This document shows positions 14,544 through 20,581 of a stretch of DNA of 20,749 bases, in pieces (position 1 is the first letter of the stretch; every line of letters starts with the position of its first letter). Source of the stretch: a virus; the IMG/VR virus record IMGVR_UViG_3300050120_000037, positions 1-20,749 of that record; one strand, given 5' to 3'. A program made the translations under genes and the position numbers. A model generated the notes under the pieces. The model had not been told where the DNA came from and searched no databases. It saw only the letters and a program-made list of their open reading frames with translations.

Positions 14544-14932
14544 TAGACGATACGCCGGGTCGCGCTTCCACTAGCCCCCTTGTAAGAAACCCCAATCCAC
14601 GAGGCCATATCCTTGCAGAGCGAGACGTAAACGCCTCTACGCATGGACATTTCGTTGGGATTGTTGGTGATGACCGAGACACTGAGGACATTCAGATTAG
14701 CTTGTGCTGCGATATAGTTGGCATAAGCCGTGTTGATGGCCTTCAACTGAGCGGTGACGAACACCGCTTCCTCGGGACGGAGGTGATCGAGGCGATAGTT
14801 CAGTGCTTCAAGCGCAGCCAAGCGGTAGTAGGGGGCCGAAGTATCGTCATCACTGGCGTAGTTCGGGTATCCGAGGTGGCGGCGGACATCCGCAGTCTGG
14901 GCATCAGTGAGTAAAACGGCGTTCGTGGTCAT
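14543..14932 (-). CDS. Head completion/head-tail adaptor protein (gp6/gp15-like)
   Basis: This 129-residue helical protein starts with MTTNAVLLTDAQTADVRRHLGYPNYA, very close in style to the N-terminus of phage head-tail adaptor proteins (LTxxQxADVRRxLGYP), which bind under the portal. The middle is alpha-helical (YYRLAALEALNYRLDHLRPEEAVFVTAQLKAINTAYANYIAAQANL), and the C-terminus basic. It is the first gene after the capsid block: a terminator at 14960-14981 and the CTAAATA motif at 14938-14944 precede it. There is no Shine-Dalgarno sequence and the motif ends 5 bases before the ATG, so a leaderless mRNA is implied. Its stop overlaps the next start. Confidence 0.75.
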   Translation of the reverse strand: MTTNAVLLTDAQTADVRRHLGYPNYASDDDTSAPYYRLAALEALNYRLDHLRPEEAVFVTAQLKAINTAYANYIAAQANLNVLSVSVITNNPNEMSMRRGVYVSLCKDMASWIGVSYKGASGSATRRIV

Positions 14933-14937
14933 GAGTG

Positions 14938-14944
14938 TATTTAG
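14938..14944 (-). promoter_or_regulatory. Putative late promoter at a leaderless start, CTAAATA
   Basis: The minus strand reads TCCTAAATACACTC followed directly by the ATG at 14932. It sits 16 bases downstream of the capsid terminator, so it would restart transcription for the neck and tail genes. Confidence 0.55.
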
Positions 14945-14959
14945 GAATACACAAGCGAA

Positions 14960-14981
14960 AGGCCGCCCCGAAGGACGGCCT
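14960..14981 (-). terminator. Rho-independent terminator after the capsid gene
   Basis: On the minus strand AGGCCGTCC pairs with GGGCGGCCT (one G-T pair) around the extra-stable loop TTCG, 30 bases after the major capsid stop. The T tract is short (TTTC), so it may be partial. On the plus strand the stem is followed by CTCTTTT. Confidence 0.75.
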
Positions 14982-15011
14982 CTCTTTTAGTCTCTAGCGA
15001 AGATGGAAGGT

Positions 15012-16343
15012 TTAGGAAGCGGTGACTTCGAACACGACAGCGCGCTTGTAGATCGCGTTGGTTGCCGTCGGAACGACTGCCGAGGTGAGCAGACGGTCAG
15101 TGCGGCAGCTATAGCCAACGAACTGAAGGTAAGCCTGCTTCACGAACTGGCCAGCCGGATCGGTCGGAGCAGTCGTGATCATGGCGATGTTGTCCGCAAC
15201 GATCCGGTGAACCGGGCCGTCCAGTTGTTCATCGAACATGGTGGAGGTCATTTCGTATTTCGTGATCCAACCTTCGGCGACCATGATCGGACGGTGGATG
15301 GTCAGGGCGCCCAGAGTTTGGATCGGGGCGGAAGTAACTTCCACAATACGGATGCCCAACAGATCGGCGACTTCACCAGTGGTGTAGGTCTTCGAACCGT
15401 AAGCGCCTCGGTAGAGCAGTTGAAACTCGGGGTCGCGATACAGGCCGTACAGCGCGTCCGGGGTTGCATACAGAACAGCTTGCTTGGTATTCTTGCCGAC
15501 CATGCGGTTGTTGACCAGCAGGTTCTTGCCCTTTTGGATCAATGCCATGTTCAGCGTGTCGCCAGCCGCGAGGGTCTGCGTCGAAACACGAGCGTTGGCC
15601 CGCAGGATCGTCGGAGCACCAACGGCCTTGACCGGGGAGTGCGAGGTCAGGTCAGCAGCAGCAACCGCAGAGGTGAAGGTCAATGTACCAGCGATGCCGG
15701 ACAGAGTGCCATCAGTCGTGGTGAACGAAGACGTTGCCGAAGAGTTAGCGACCGCAGAAGACAACACGTAAGTGTTGGCGCCGACGACGATGTTTGCAGT
15801 TGCAACTTCGCCTTGAGCACCAGTGAGAGCCTTGAAGCCACGGATGTCGTCAACTTCAACCGTGGTCGAAGCGCTACCACTGGCCAGACGGACAACCGAT
15901 TGCATGGACGTGTAAACGCCGTAGCCGACGTTACGAGCAATGAAGTCAGCGCTGGAAGCAGCGCCCTGAGCCAGAGTGATGTAGTTTTCGAAGAACTTGT
16001 CCGCGATGGGGAAATGACGCGAGAACATGTCAACAAAGTCGCCGCCATCATAACGGTCAACCTGCATCATGAATTGCTCGTACTGGATACCGCTGAAATT
16101 AATACCAGCGTTCGGGTCAGAGATATTCGAGACGTTGTTGGGAGTGGTGTTCGGAGCGCGCAGACCACGGACGGAAACGATCTGAGGTTCGCCGTGCTTG
16201 GTCGGGAAGGTTTCCAGATCGTCGGAAGCCAGTTCGGTCCAGACGTATTCGGGCTGGCGAGCGTCGAGAACACCGGCCTTCAGGTAGTTGGTCTGAGTCA
16301 GAGGAGTGAACTCAGCGGAGATAGTCGTGAGAAGATTAGCCAT
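15012..16343 (-). CDS. Major capsid protein (HK97 fold)
   Basis: This 443-residue protein follows the scaffold gene and is the expected size for a myophage major capsid protein. The N-terminal arm (MANLLTTISAEFTPLTQTNYLKAG), the extended-loop region (SVRGLRAPNTTP, NISDPNAGINFSGIQYEQF), and the P-domain-like segment YITLAQGAASSADFIARNVGYGVYTSM are typical. Residues about 165-250 are Ser/Thr/Ala-rich strands that look like an inserted surface domain. The end TAPTDPAGQFVKQAYLQFVGYSCRTDRLLTSAVVPTATNAIYKRAVVFEVTAS is conserved in style. It would build the icosahedral shell. For such a highly made protein the start is odd: no Shine-Dalgarno sequence and a pyrimidine-rich stretch just before the ATG. 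No CTAAATA lies in its 38-base leader, so it is read from upstream promoters. Confidence 0.9.
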   Translation of the reverse strand: MANLLTTISAEFTPLTQTNYLKAGVLDARQPEYVWTELASDDLETFPTKHGEPQIVSVRGLRAPNTTPNNVSNISDPNAGINFSGIQYEQFMMQVDRYDGGDFVDMFSRHFPIADKFFENYITLAQGAASSADFIARNVGYGVYTSMQSVVRLASGSASTTVEVDDIRGFKALTGAQGEVATANIVVGANTYVLSSAVANSSATSSFTTTDGTLSGIAGTLTFTSAVAAADLTSHSPVKAVGAPTILRANARVSTQTLAAGDTLNMALIQKGKNLLVNNRMVGKNTKQAVLYATPDALYGLYRDPEFQLLYRGAYGSKTYTTGEVADLLGIRIVEVTSAPIQTLGALTIHRPIMVAEGWITKYEMTSTMFDEQLDGPVHRIVADNIAMITTAPTDPAGQFVKQAYLQFVGYSCRTDRLLTSAVVPTATNAIYKRAVVFEVTAS

Positions 16344-16381
16344 GATTTTAAGGGGCGACCGCTGGCCGCGTCAGTTTATTG

Positions 16382-16951
16382 TTACAGGCGCGAAGGTTTG
16401 CTTGCGCGCTTTCGCTCTTCTGCTGAAACCTTCAACCAGTCGATTTCGGTGATTTTGGGCTCGGGAGCCTTGTGAACCGAAGAAGTGCTGGTGTTGACGG
16501 CTTGCTTGGAGCCAAAGATGAATGGGTTTGCTTCGCGAAACTGATCCCAGACTTCATCAGCGTTAGCCACATCGCCTTCATCGTCATATTTGACAATGGA
16601 GAGGTCTAGAAGCTTAAGTGCGTTAGCATTGTCGATGCCTTCATTCCGCAGTCTTGCGCGGAACTCAGCTTTCGCAACACGCTCACGCGCCTGCTGTTCA
16701 ATCTTTGGAATGGACTCTTCAAGCGCAGCAGCCTTGCTGGCTTGTTCGTTCAATTCCTTCATCTGTGCCTTGTAATCACTGTTTGCCTTGCGGAGCTTTA
16801 CATTGTCCGCGATGGCTCGCTCGTGATACTCGTCCAACTGTTCGTAGCTGAGCTTTGCAGCGCCTGCCGCAGCTTCAACCTTGGGGGTGGTGGACGATTG
16901 GGAAGTAGTCGCCGTGGCGGCTTCTTCAGTAGATGTTACAGTTTCGGTCAT
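16382..16951 (-). CDS. Capsid scaffold protein
   Basis: This 189-residue protein has the typical scaffold layout. A Thr/Ser/Ala-rich disordered N-terminus (1-33) is followed by a long coiled coil from about 34 to 100 (YEQLDEYHERAIADNVKLRKANSDYKAQMKELNEQASKAAALEESIPKIEQQARERVAKAEFRARL), a helix-turn segment NEGIDNANALKLLDLSIVKYDDEGDV, and a basic C-terminus KVSAEERKRASKPSRL that would bind the capsid protein. It sits directly before the major capsid gene and after the portal, the standard order. GGAGG lies six bases before the ATG, and a CTAAATA motif is 46 bases upstream, so it has its own promoter. No protease is encoded beside it. Confidence 0.86.
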   Translation of the reverse strand: MTETVTSTEEAATATTSQSSTTPKVEAAAGAAKLSYEQLDEYHERAIADNVKLRKANSDYKAQMKELNEQASKAAALEESIPKIEQQARERVAKAEFRARLRNEGIDNANALKLLDLSIVKYDDEGDVANADEVWDQFREANPFIFGSKQAVNTSTSSVHKAPEPKITEIDWLKVSAEERKRASKPSRL

Positions 16952-16996
16952 GTTGGGGCCTCCCTAAATGGCAGTCCGCGCCTGCGGATTACGGAG

Positions 16997-17003
16997 TATT
17001 TAG
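16997..17003 (-). promoter_or_regulatory. Putative late promoter, CTAAATA motif
   Basis: The minus strand reads TACTAAATACTCC, in the gap between the scaffold start (16951) and the divergent plus-strand gene (17037). Confidence 0.57.
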
Positions 17004-17024
17004 TAAGTATCGCCATTGTTGTGG

Positions 17025-17030
17025 TATTCT
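17025..17030 (+). promoter_or_regulatory. Possible extended -10 promoter for the plus-strand gene
   Basis: TGGTATTCT (17022-17030) fits an extended -10 box, TGN followed by TATTCT, with four of six matches. The expected start would be at or next to the ATG at 17037, which has no Shine-Dalgarno sequence. There is no clear -35 box, so this is weak. Confidence 0.3.
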
Positions 17031-17036
17031 TGTCGG

Positions 17037-17315
17037 ATGAGTGATGAGTCCGAACAAGAGAAACCACGTAGAGGGAGGCCGGTGGGCACTGGTCTTCAAA
17101 AGAAATGGGTGCTGGTCGAAACGCCGGAACCCAAATGCAAGCCATTGCCTAGCCGCATCATCAATGAGCGACATACAAATGAGATTTCCACGCGAGGGCC
17201 AATGCTCGCCGCGTTGCGAAAACACATTGCGAAGCAAATGACACCGGAAATGTTGGAATCGCTCGAAAGGCCCTATCCGAAATCCGTCACAATTGTCCGA
17301 CCCGACCAGCCTTAG
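17037..17315 (+). CDS. Small hypothetical protein on the opposite strand, moron-like
   Basis: This 92-residue protein (ATG at 17037; a GTG-free frame upstream is rejected) is on the plus strand within a minus-strand late block. The N-terminus is acidic (SDESEQE), then comes KPRRGRPVGTG, which resembles an AT-hook or DNA-binding 'RGRP' patch, then a basic middle (SRIINERHTNEISTRG) and a helical part LAALRKHIAKQMTPEMLESLERP. Its TAG at 17313-17315 overlaps the portal gene TAA (17312-17314) on the other strand. I do not recognise a family. The RGRP patch hints at nucleic acid binding, but that is inference. A minus-strand frame over the same region has an unnatural composition and is the shadow. 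Confidence 0.58.
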   Translation: MSDESEQEKPRRGRPVGTGLQKKWVLVETPEPKCKPLPSRIINERHTNEISTRGPMLAALRKHIAKQMTPEMLESLERPYPKSVTIVRPDQP

Positions 17316-18907
17316 ATGCTATCGGATACTTTGACCTGTGCCGTTGCCTGTGCCAGCGCAGCCGCGCGCTCATCGGATGCCTTCTGATCCTGTGCAACCT
17401 TGACTACTTCCGCTGCAATGTTCGGAATGTTGTAGGTCGTGGCGATGTTATTCATCGCTCGATCACGGCTCAGCAGCCCGTTCTTCATGTTCAGATCGGC
17501 CGCCTGAGCGTCGGCATATTTCTCCGACGGCGTGTCGGTGTAGTAGCTGCCGAAATTCAGAGCGAGGTCGGTGACCGGACCAACCCCATTGATGATCACG
17601 TCGTTCACTTCGACCGAACGGCTTTCCACGATCTTCAGCACCATCTTCAGCACGCGCTTGAAGGCGCTGCCGTAGGACTGCTTTAGCTGGTCGCACACGC
17701 CGATGAGGGGCTGGTTGAGCAGCTTGAGGCTCTGGGCGCCTTGGTGTCCCATGGTCACATCCTTGGGGTCCACACGGTCGCCGTAGACCGCTTCGATGAT
17801 GGCCCTGCGGAGATCGGCCGCGACCAAGCGGGCCTTCTCAATGCCTTCACCGCTGATTTCGAGATAGTAGGCCTTACCCTCGGCATCGATGGTCAGGATT
17901 GTTGAGGGGGTGGAGACGAAGCCCGCCCCATCATTGGTCTCGGTGTCGTCGTCGCCCGTAGACTGTGCGTCCTTTGGCTTGGCGATCACCATGGTGGGCG
18001 ACATCGTGTACTTTACCGCTGCCGCGATCTGGCTTTCCAGATAGTCGAGGTTGACGGCGTGATCCAACGCAGCGGCGAACTGGCACGAACCGTCGATACC
18101 CCTGCCCAGCGGCAGGTTCTTGACCCACTCCCAAGGGCAGAAGCCCAGTTTGTGGTCGGTTGTCTTGCCCTCGGAGTAATCGACCACAGGGACGAAGGGT
18201 GTCTTGGTCTTCGCTGCCGTCTTTTCGTCACTCACCTTCCACGGGACATACCAAATCTCGGAATTGATATCCCACTCGCGCATAAACCAGAAAATCTGGT
18301 TGAAATCTCGGGGATCGATGGCGTAGCCGTCAGCCGCCAGACTTTCGCCGTCCAGCTTATACTTCTCCGTCACCTTCAGAAGCTCGTCGGGACGATAAGG
18401 GTTGAAAGTCGGGACCAAGAACCGGGTGGTGTGGGCCTCAAGGTAGACACGGTGAGGCTGATTTTTGACTTTAGGGTCAGACAAAGCCTTCAGATGGAAC
18501 GCCATAGACCCGACAGAGCCGATCAAGACAGCTTCGCGCATCCGATCAGCAACGTCGGCTTGATCAATCCAGCCATTCAGGAGCGAACGGGCCGCGTCAT
18601 TGGAGGTTTCAATGGCCGGGAAGGTGGCGGCGCCGAAAAGCATTTGGCCCTGCCGCACGATCTGGCTGCGAATGGTGTTCGTGCCCTCGGGAATATTGGG
18701 CTTGCGCTCCATCAGCGTGATGTATCGTTTGCCCTCCCATTCCTGATGGAACGGGTAGAGTTTCTTCGCGCTGGCCGCCTTGGGAAGATCGTAGATACCA
18801 CCCTCAAGTTCTGGCGCGATCACGCGCAGCAGCAGGCTTAAAGCGCGTGCCCGAGGCGTGAAATCATCATCTTTGGGGAACTTCCCTGCAATTACGTCAA
18901 ACGCCAT
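17312..18907 (-). CDS. Portal protein
   Basis: This 531-residue protein is placed first in the head block, before scaffold and capsid, where portals lie. Typical features are TPRARALSLLLRVIAPELEGGIYDLP (about 17-42), HQEWEGKRYITLMERKPNIPEGTNTIRSQIVRQGQMLFG (about 54-92), the stem-like segment IDGSCQFAAALDHAVNLDYLESQIAAAVKYTMSPTMVIA (about 267-305), a wing loop that is Asp/Thr-rich (SLQSTGDDDTETNDG-type, around 310-325), and a helical C-terminus. A dodecameric ring at one capsid vertex would form the DNA entry and exit channel and bind the terminase. AGAGG 11 bases before the ATG is the likely ribosome site, and it lies in the stem of a hairpin (18920-18937). No terminase gene is inside the window. 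Confidence 0.85.
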   Translation of the reverse strand: MAFDVIAGKFPKDDDFTPRARALSLLLRVIAPELEGGIYDLPKAASAKKLYPFHQEWEGKRYITLMERKPNIPEGTNTIRSQIVRQGQMLFGAATFPAIETSNDAARSLLNGWIDQADVADRMREAVLIGSVGSMAFHLKALSDPKVKNQPHRVYLEAHTTRFLVPTFNPYRPDELLKVTEKYKLDGESLAADGYAIDPRDFNQIFWFMREWDINSEIWYVPWKVSDEKTAAKTKTPFVPVVDYSEGKTTDHKLGFCPWEWVKNLPLGRGIDGSCQFAAALDHAVNLDYLESQIAAAVKYTMSPTMVIAKPKDAQSTGDDDTETNDGAGFVSTPSTILTIDAEGKAYYLEISGEGIEKARLVAADLRRAIIEAVYGDRVDPKDVTMGHQGAQSLKLLNQPLIGVCDQLKQSYGSAFKRVLKMVLKIVESRSVEVNDVIINGVGPVTDLALNFGSYYTDTPSEKYADAQAADLNMKNGLLSRDRAMNNIATTYNIPNIAAEVVKVAQDQKASDERAAALAQATAQVKVSDSI

Positions 18908-18919
18908 TAGTTATTGGTC

Positions 18920-18937
18920 CTCTACCGTGTGGTAGAG
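18920..18937 (-). promoter_or_regulatory. Leader hairpin overlapping the portal ribosome site
   Basis: CTCTACC (18920-18926) and GGTAGAG (18931-18937) form a perfect 7-base stem with a 4-base loop. On the minus strand GGTAGAG is the 3' side of the hairpin, and its AGAG is the core of the AGAGG ribosome site before the ATG at 18907, so pairing would hide it. Confidence 0.5.
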
Positions 18938-18975
18938 ATTTCTCGGCTCAGGGCTTTGTAGAAACCTCATCGCCT

Positions 18976-18982
18976 TATTTAG
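18976..18982 (-). promoter_or_regulatory. Putative late promoter, CTAAATA motif
   Basis: The minus strand reads TCCCTAAATAAGGCG, 69 bases before the portal ATG. It would open the head gene block and separate it from the small-gene operon on the right. Confidence 0.57.
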
Positions 18983-19009
18983 GGAGAGGTATGGTTTGTC
19001 GCCGTCTAC

Positions 19010-19348
19010 CTAAAGGTCCAGCCGACTATGGCGCGGCCAATCGCGACAGAATCGCAGCGCGTGGAACATAGAAACAAACTCAAGGGTGATCTGGGCATGG
19101 GCGCGAAAGTTGTCCACATCCTCATCAAGCTCGTCAGAAGTCTCCGCAGACATCAGAAACTCGCGATTGCAATTGATCCACGTCCGCACAGATTCCATAT
19201 CCGGTGAGGTGACCACGTTGTAGGTGACCTCACCGTCGGGCTGCGTTTCAAGGTCAGTCGCGGTGAAAGTCATATCCAATAGCACCCGCACGCCGGAAGA
19301 GCCGTGGTCACGCTTGGGAAAAGCGGTCTGGCGAAACTCCATCATCAC
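19010..19348 (-). CDS. Hypothetical protein
   Basis: This 112-residue acidic protein starts with three Met codons, the first overlapping the previous stop as ATGA; GAGG about 10 bases before the first supports it. The middle has VRVLLDMTFTATDLETQPDGEVTYNVVTSPD (about 20-50), a beta-like stretch, then helical WINCNREFLMSAETSDELDEDVDNFRAHAQITLEFVSMFHALRFCRDW. I recognise no family or catalytic motif. It is the last of the small-gene operon before the portal promoter, so it may be an early or middle gene, or a regulator of packaging; the sequence gives no more. Confidence 0.62.
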   Translation of the reverse strand: MMMEFRQTAFPKRDHGSSGVRVLLDMTFTATDLETQPDGEVTYNVVTSPDMESVRTWINCNREFLMSAETSDELDEDVDNFRAHAQITLEFVSMFHALRFCRDWPRHSRLDL

Positions 19349-19671
19349 GCTTCGGGCCTCGGATCATCAGTCAAGGCTTTCATACGGTCACGCCAACGCT
19401 TTGAGTATGCCTTGACTTTCTCAGGGTTAGCCTCACGCCAACGTTGAACCGAGGCCTTGGCCTTCTCACGGTTAGCCTCGCGCCATGCCTTGTTCGGGCC
19501 TTTGGCCTTCTCATTGTATCGCGCGCGGTCTTTTGCCGCCAAATTGCGCTGCTTGGTAGCAACGCAAGGCTTACAAATCCATTTGCGATAGTTCAGGAGT
19601 GATTGCGAGTAGTTCTCGCCCATGATCAGGGGCGCGTCACACTTGTTGCAGTGTTTTCCAATATTAGACAT
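19345..19671 (-). CDS. Zinc-ribbon protein with 15-residue helical repeats
   Basis: This 108-residue protein (ATG at 19671) has a zinc site of C8/C11 and C33/C36 (CNKC and CKPC) and then basic helices. The C-terminal half repeats REAN-x-EK-x-KA-x3-RW with a period of exactly 15 residues: REANREKAKASVQRW then REANPEKVKAYSKRW. Such arrays accompany phage HNH or endonuclease VII-type domains, but no HNH motif or catalytic residues are seen here. It overlaps the related 161-residue gene by 8 bases. A frame extending upstream of the ATG overlaps that gene and is not coding. DNA or RNA binding is inferred from the zinc ribbon and basic charge. Confidence 0.7.
   Translation of the reverse strand: MSNIGKHCNKCDAPLIMGENYSQSLLNYRKWICKPCVATKQRNLAAKDRARYNEKAKGPNKAWREANREKAKASVQRWREANPEKVKAYSKRWRDRMKALTDDPRPEA
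19419..19485 (-). repeat. Tandem 45-base direct repeat inside the zinc-ribbon gene
   Basis: A 22-base segment at 19419-19440 recurs at 19464-19485 with 20 of 22 bases identical, a 45-base step equal to 15 codons. It encodes the REAN helical repeat, and a related copy occurs near 19936 in the neighbouring gene, which points to internal duplication. Confidence 0.7.
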
Positions 19672-20149
19672 GCTCAGGGGCCTCTTTCCGGGCCTTGACG
19701 GCTCTGTAATAGATTCTGGAGTTGAGATTGATGCACTTTCGGCAAATTCTGCCGTTAGCCTTGCGCTTTTTGAGATCGACATTGACCCCGACCTGCATCT
19801 TGCGGCCGCAGTCGCGACATTTGAACGGCGCCAACAATATTGGCGTGTCCTTCGTCGTTTTGTCACGACGACGCTGTTTATATTCGGCAAGCTTTTCAGG
19901 GTGTGCATCACCCCATTTCTTGACTGCCGCACTGGCTTTGTCGCGGTTAGCCTTCCGCCAGCGGGCGTTGATGTCGCGCATCTTGGCGTTGTAGGCCTCG
20001 CGATTGTCGGCAGCCCATTGACGAGACTTGGCGCGGGCACAGTCGATACAAATGTTGTGGCGGGACTTTCGATCACAATTACGCCAATTCTCACCGGCGG
20101 TGATCGTGACGGAACAGTTCCGGCAAATCTTTGTTGGGGATCGTGTCAT
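19664..20149 (-). CDS. Two-zinc-ribbon protein with helical repeats, paralogue of neighbour
   Basis: This 161-residue protein has an N-terminal site with C9/C12 and C34/C37 (CRNC, CIDC, plus C25), then helices with the 15-residue period (RKANRDKASAAVKKW, GDAHPEKLAEYKQRR; about 66-95), and a C-terminal site with C111/C114 and C136/C139 (CRDC, CRKC). It is strongly basic. The layout, repeats and the 8-base overlap with the following gene indicate a duplicated pair. The family looks like phage proteins near HNH or endonuclease VII domains, but the nuclease core is absent. The ATG overlaps the stop of the preceding gene as ATGA; the ribosome site is weak. Confidence 0.7.
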   Translation of the reverse strand: MTRSPTKICRNCSVTITAGENWRNCDRKSRHNICIDCARAKSRQWAADNREAYNAKMRDINARWRKANRDKASAAVKKWGDAHPEKLAEYKQRRRDKTTKDTPILLAPFKCRDCGRKMQVGVNVDLKKRKANGRICRKCINLNSRIYYRAVKARKEAPEHV

Positions 20150-20397
20150 TGGGAGCCGCCGTAGAATAATTTGAACTTGGCGGCTTCCTCTAGGTCGCGG
20201 AAATTGACCTTCATTTCGATAGTATCGTCAGATGTCATTAGCAAATGGGCCGCGTTGTCGGGCAGGTGTCTCATATCTATGTTATTCAGCAACACGGCAT
20301 AGTCACCGATGTTGTCAGCAAGCCATCCCATTACTCGCGAAATATCGGCAAGTGTACCTCTCGTGGCGAAGCCGTAGGTTTGTTCGAAGGGGATCAT
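20146..20397 (-). CDS. Hypothetical protein
   Basis: This 83-residue protein has ATGA overlaps at both ends and GGGGAGG about 8 bases before its ATG, so it is translated as part of a tight operon. It is mildly acidic with a helical segment TLADISRVMGWLADNIGDYAVLLNNIDMRHLPDN (about 15-48) and a C-terminal TIEMKVNFRDLEEAAKFKLFYGG. The latter looks like a strand-helix pair with a compact fold. I do not recognise it. Confidence 0.65.
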   Translation of the reverse strand: MIPFEQTYGFATRGTLADISRVMGWLADNIGDYAVLLNNIDMRHLPDNAAHLLMTSDDTIEMKVNFRDLEEAAKFKLFYGGSQ

Positions 20398-20576
20398 TCA
20401 GAATCCTCCCCAAGCAGGTAATCGCGGGTATATCGGCGAGCAATCTCGTATGGGGTCTCCGGCACTCGTTTCAGCCCGTAAATGTCGCGGATGAATATCT
20501 CTTGGAACGAAGCCAGTTTGAACATCGTGGGTGTCGCCGGGTTGGGCACCAGCTTCATAGGCAAAATGACGCTCAT
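20394..20576 (-). CDS. Hypothetical protein
   Basis: This 60-residue protein begins at ATG 20576, 5 bases after the stop of the upstream partial gene, with AAGGG nine bases upstream. The sequence has a proline-containing N-terminus (ILPMKLVPNPATPTMFKL) and a helical C-terminus (IFIRDIYGLKRVPETPYEIARRYTRDYLLGEDSE). No family is recognised. The ATGA overlap with the next gene and a plausible ribosome site support it as real. Confidence 0.62.
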   Translation of the reverse strand: MSVILPMKLVPNPATPTMFKLASFQEIFIRDIYGLKRVPETPYEIARRYTRDYLLGEDSE

Positions 20577-20581
20577 GATTG

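Noticed and set aside
15003-16475. A 490-codon open frame on the plus strand, opposite the major capsid gene
   Set aside because: It is long because the capsid gene is GC-rich with biased codons. The product has the composition of a shadow (many Arg, Ser, Val, Asp), no recognisable domain, and spans the junction between the capsid and scaffold genes.
16989-17237. An 82-codon minus-strand frame overlapping the plus-strand gene between portal and scaffold
   Set aside because: It would run into the scaffold promoter region and has a Trp/Arg/Phe/His-rich composition without motifs; the plus-strand frame reads as a more ordinary protein and ends neatly at the portal stop.
18059-18841. A 260-codon open frame on the plus strand, opposite the portal
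   Set aside because: It lies wholly within the portal gene, which has a clear protein composition and correct context; the antisense product has no motif and no ribosome site that I could see.
19672-20094. A 141-residue N-terminal extension of the smaller zinc-ribbon gene
   Set aside because: The extension overlaps the 161-residue zinc-ribbon gene in another frame and has a shadow-like Ser/Thr/Arg composition. The ATG at 19671 has a GAGG ribosome site and gives a protein with the paired CxxC motif near its start.
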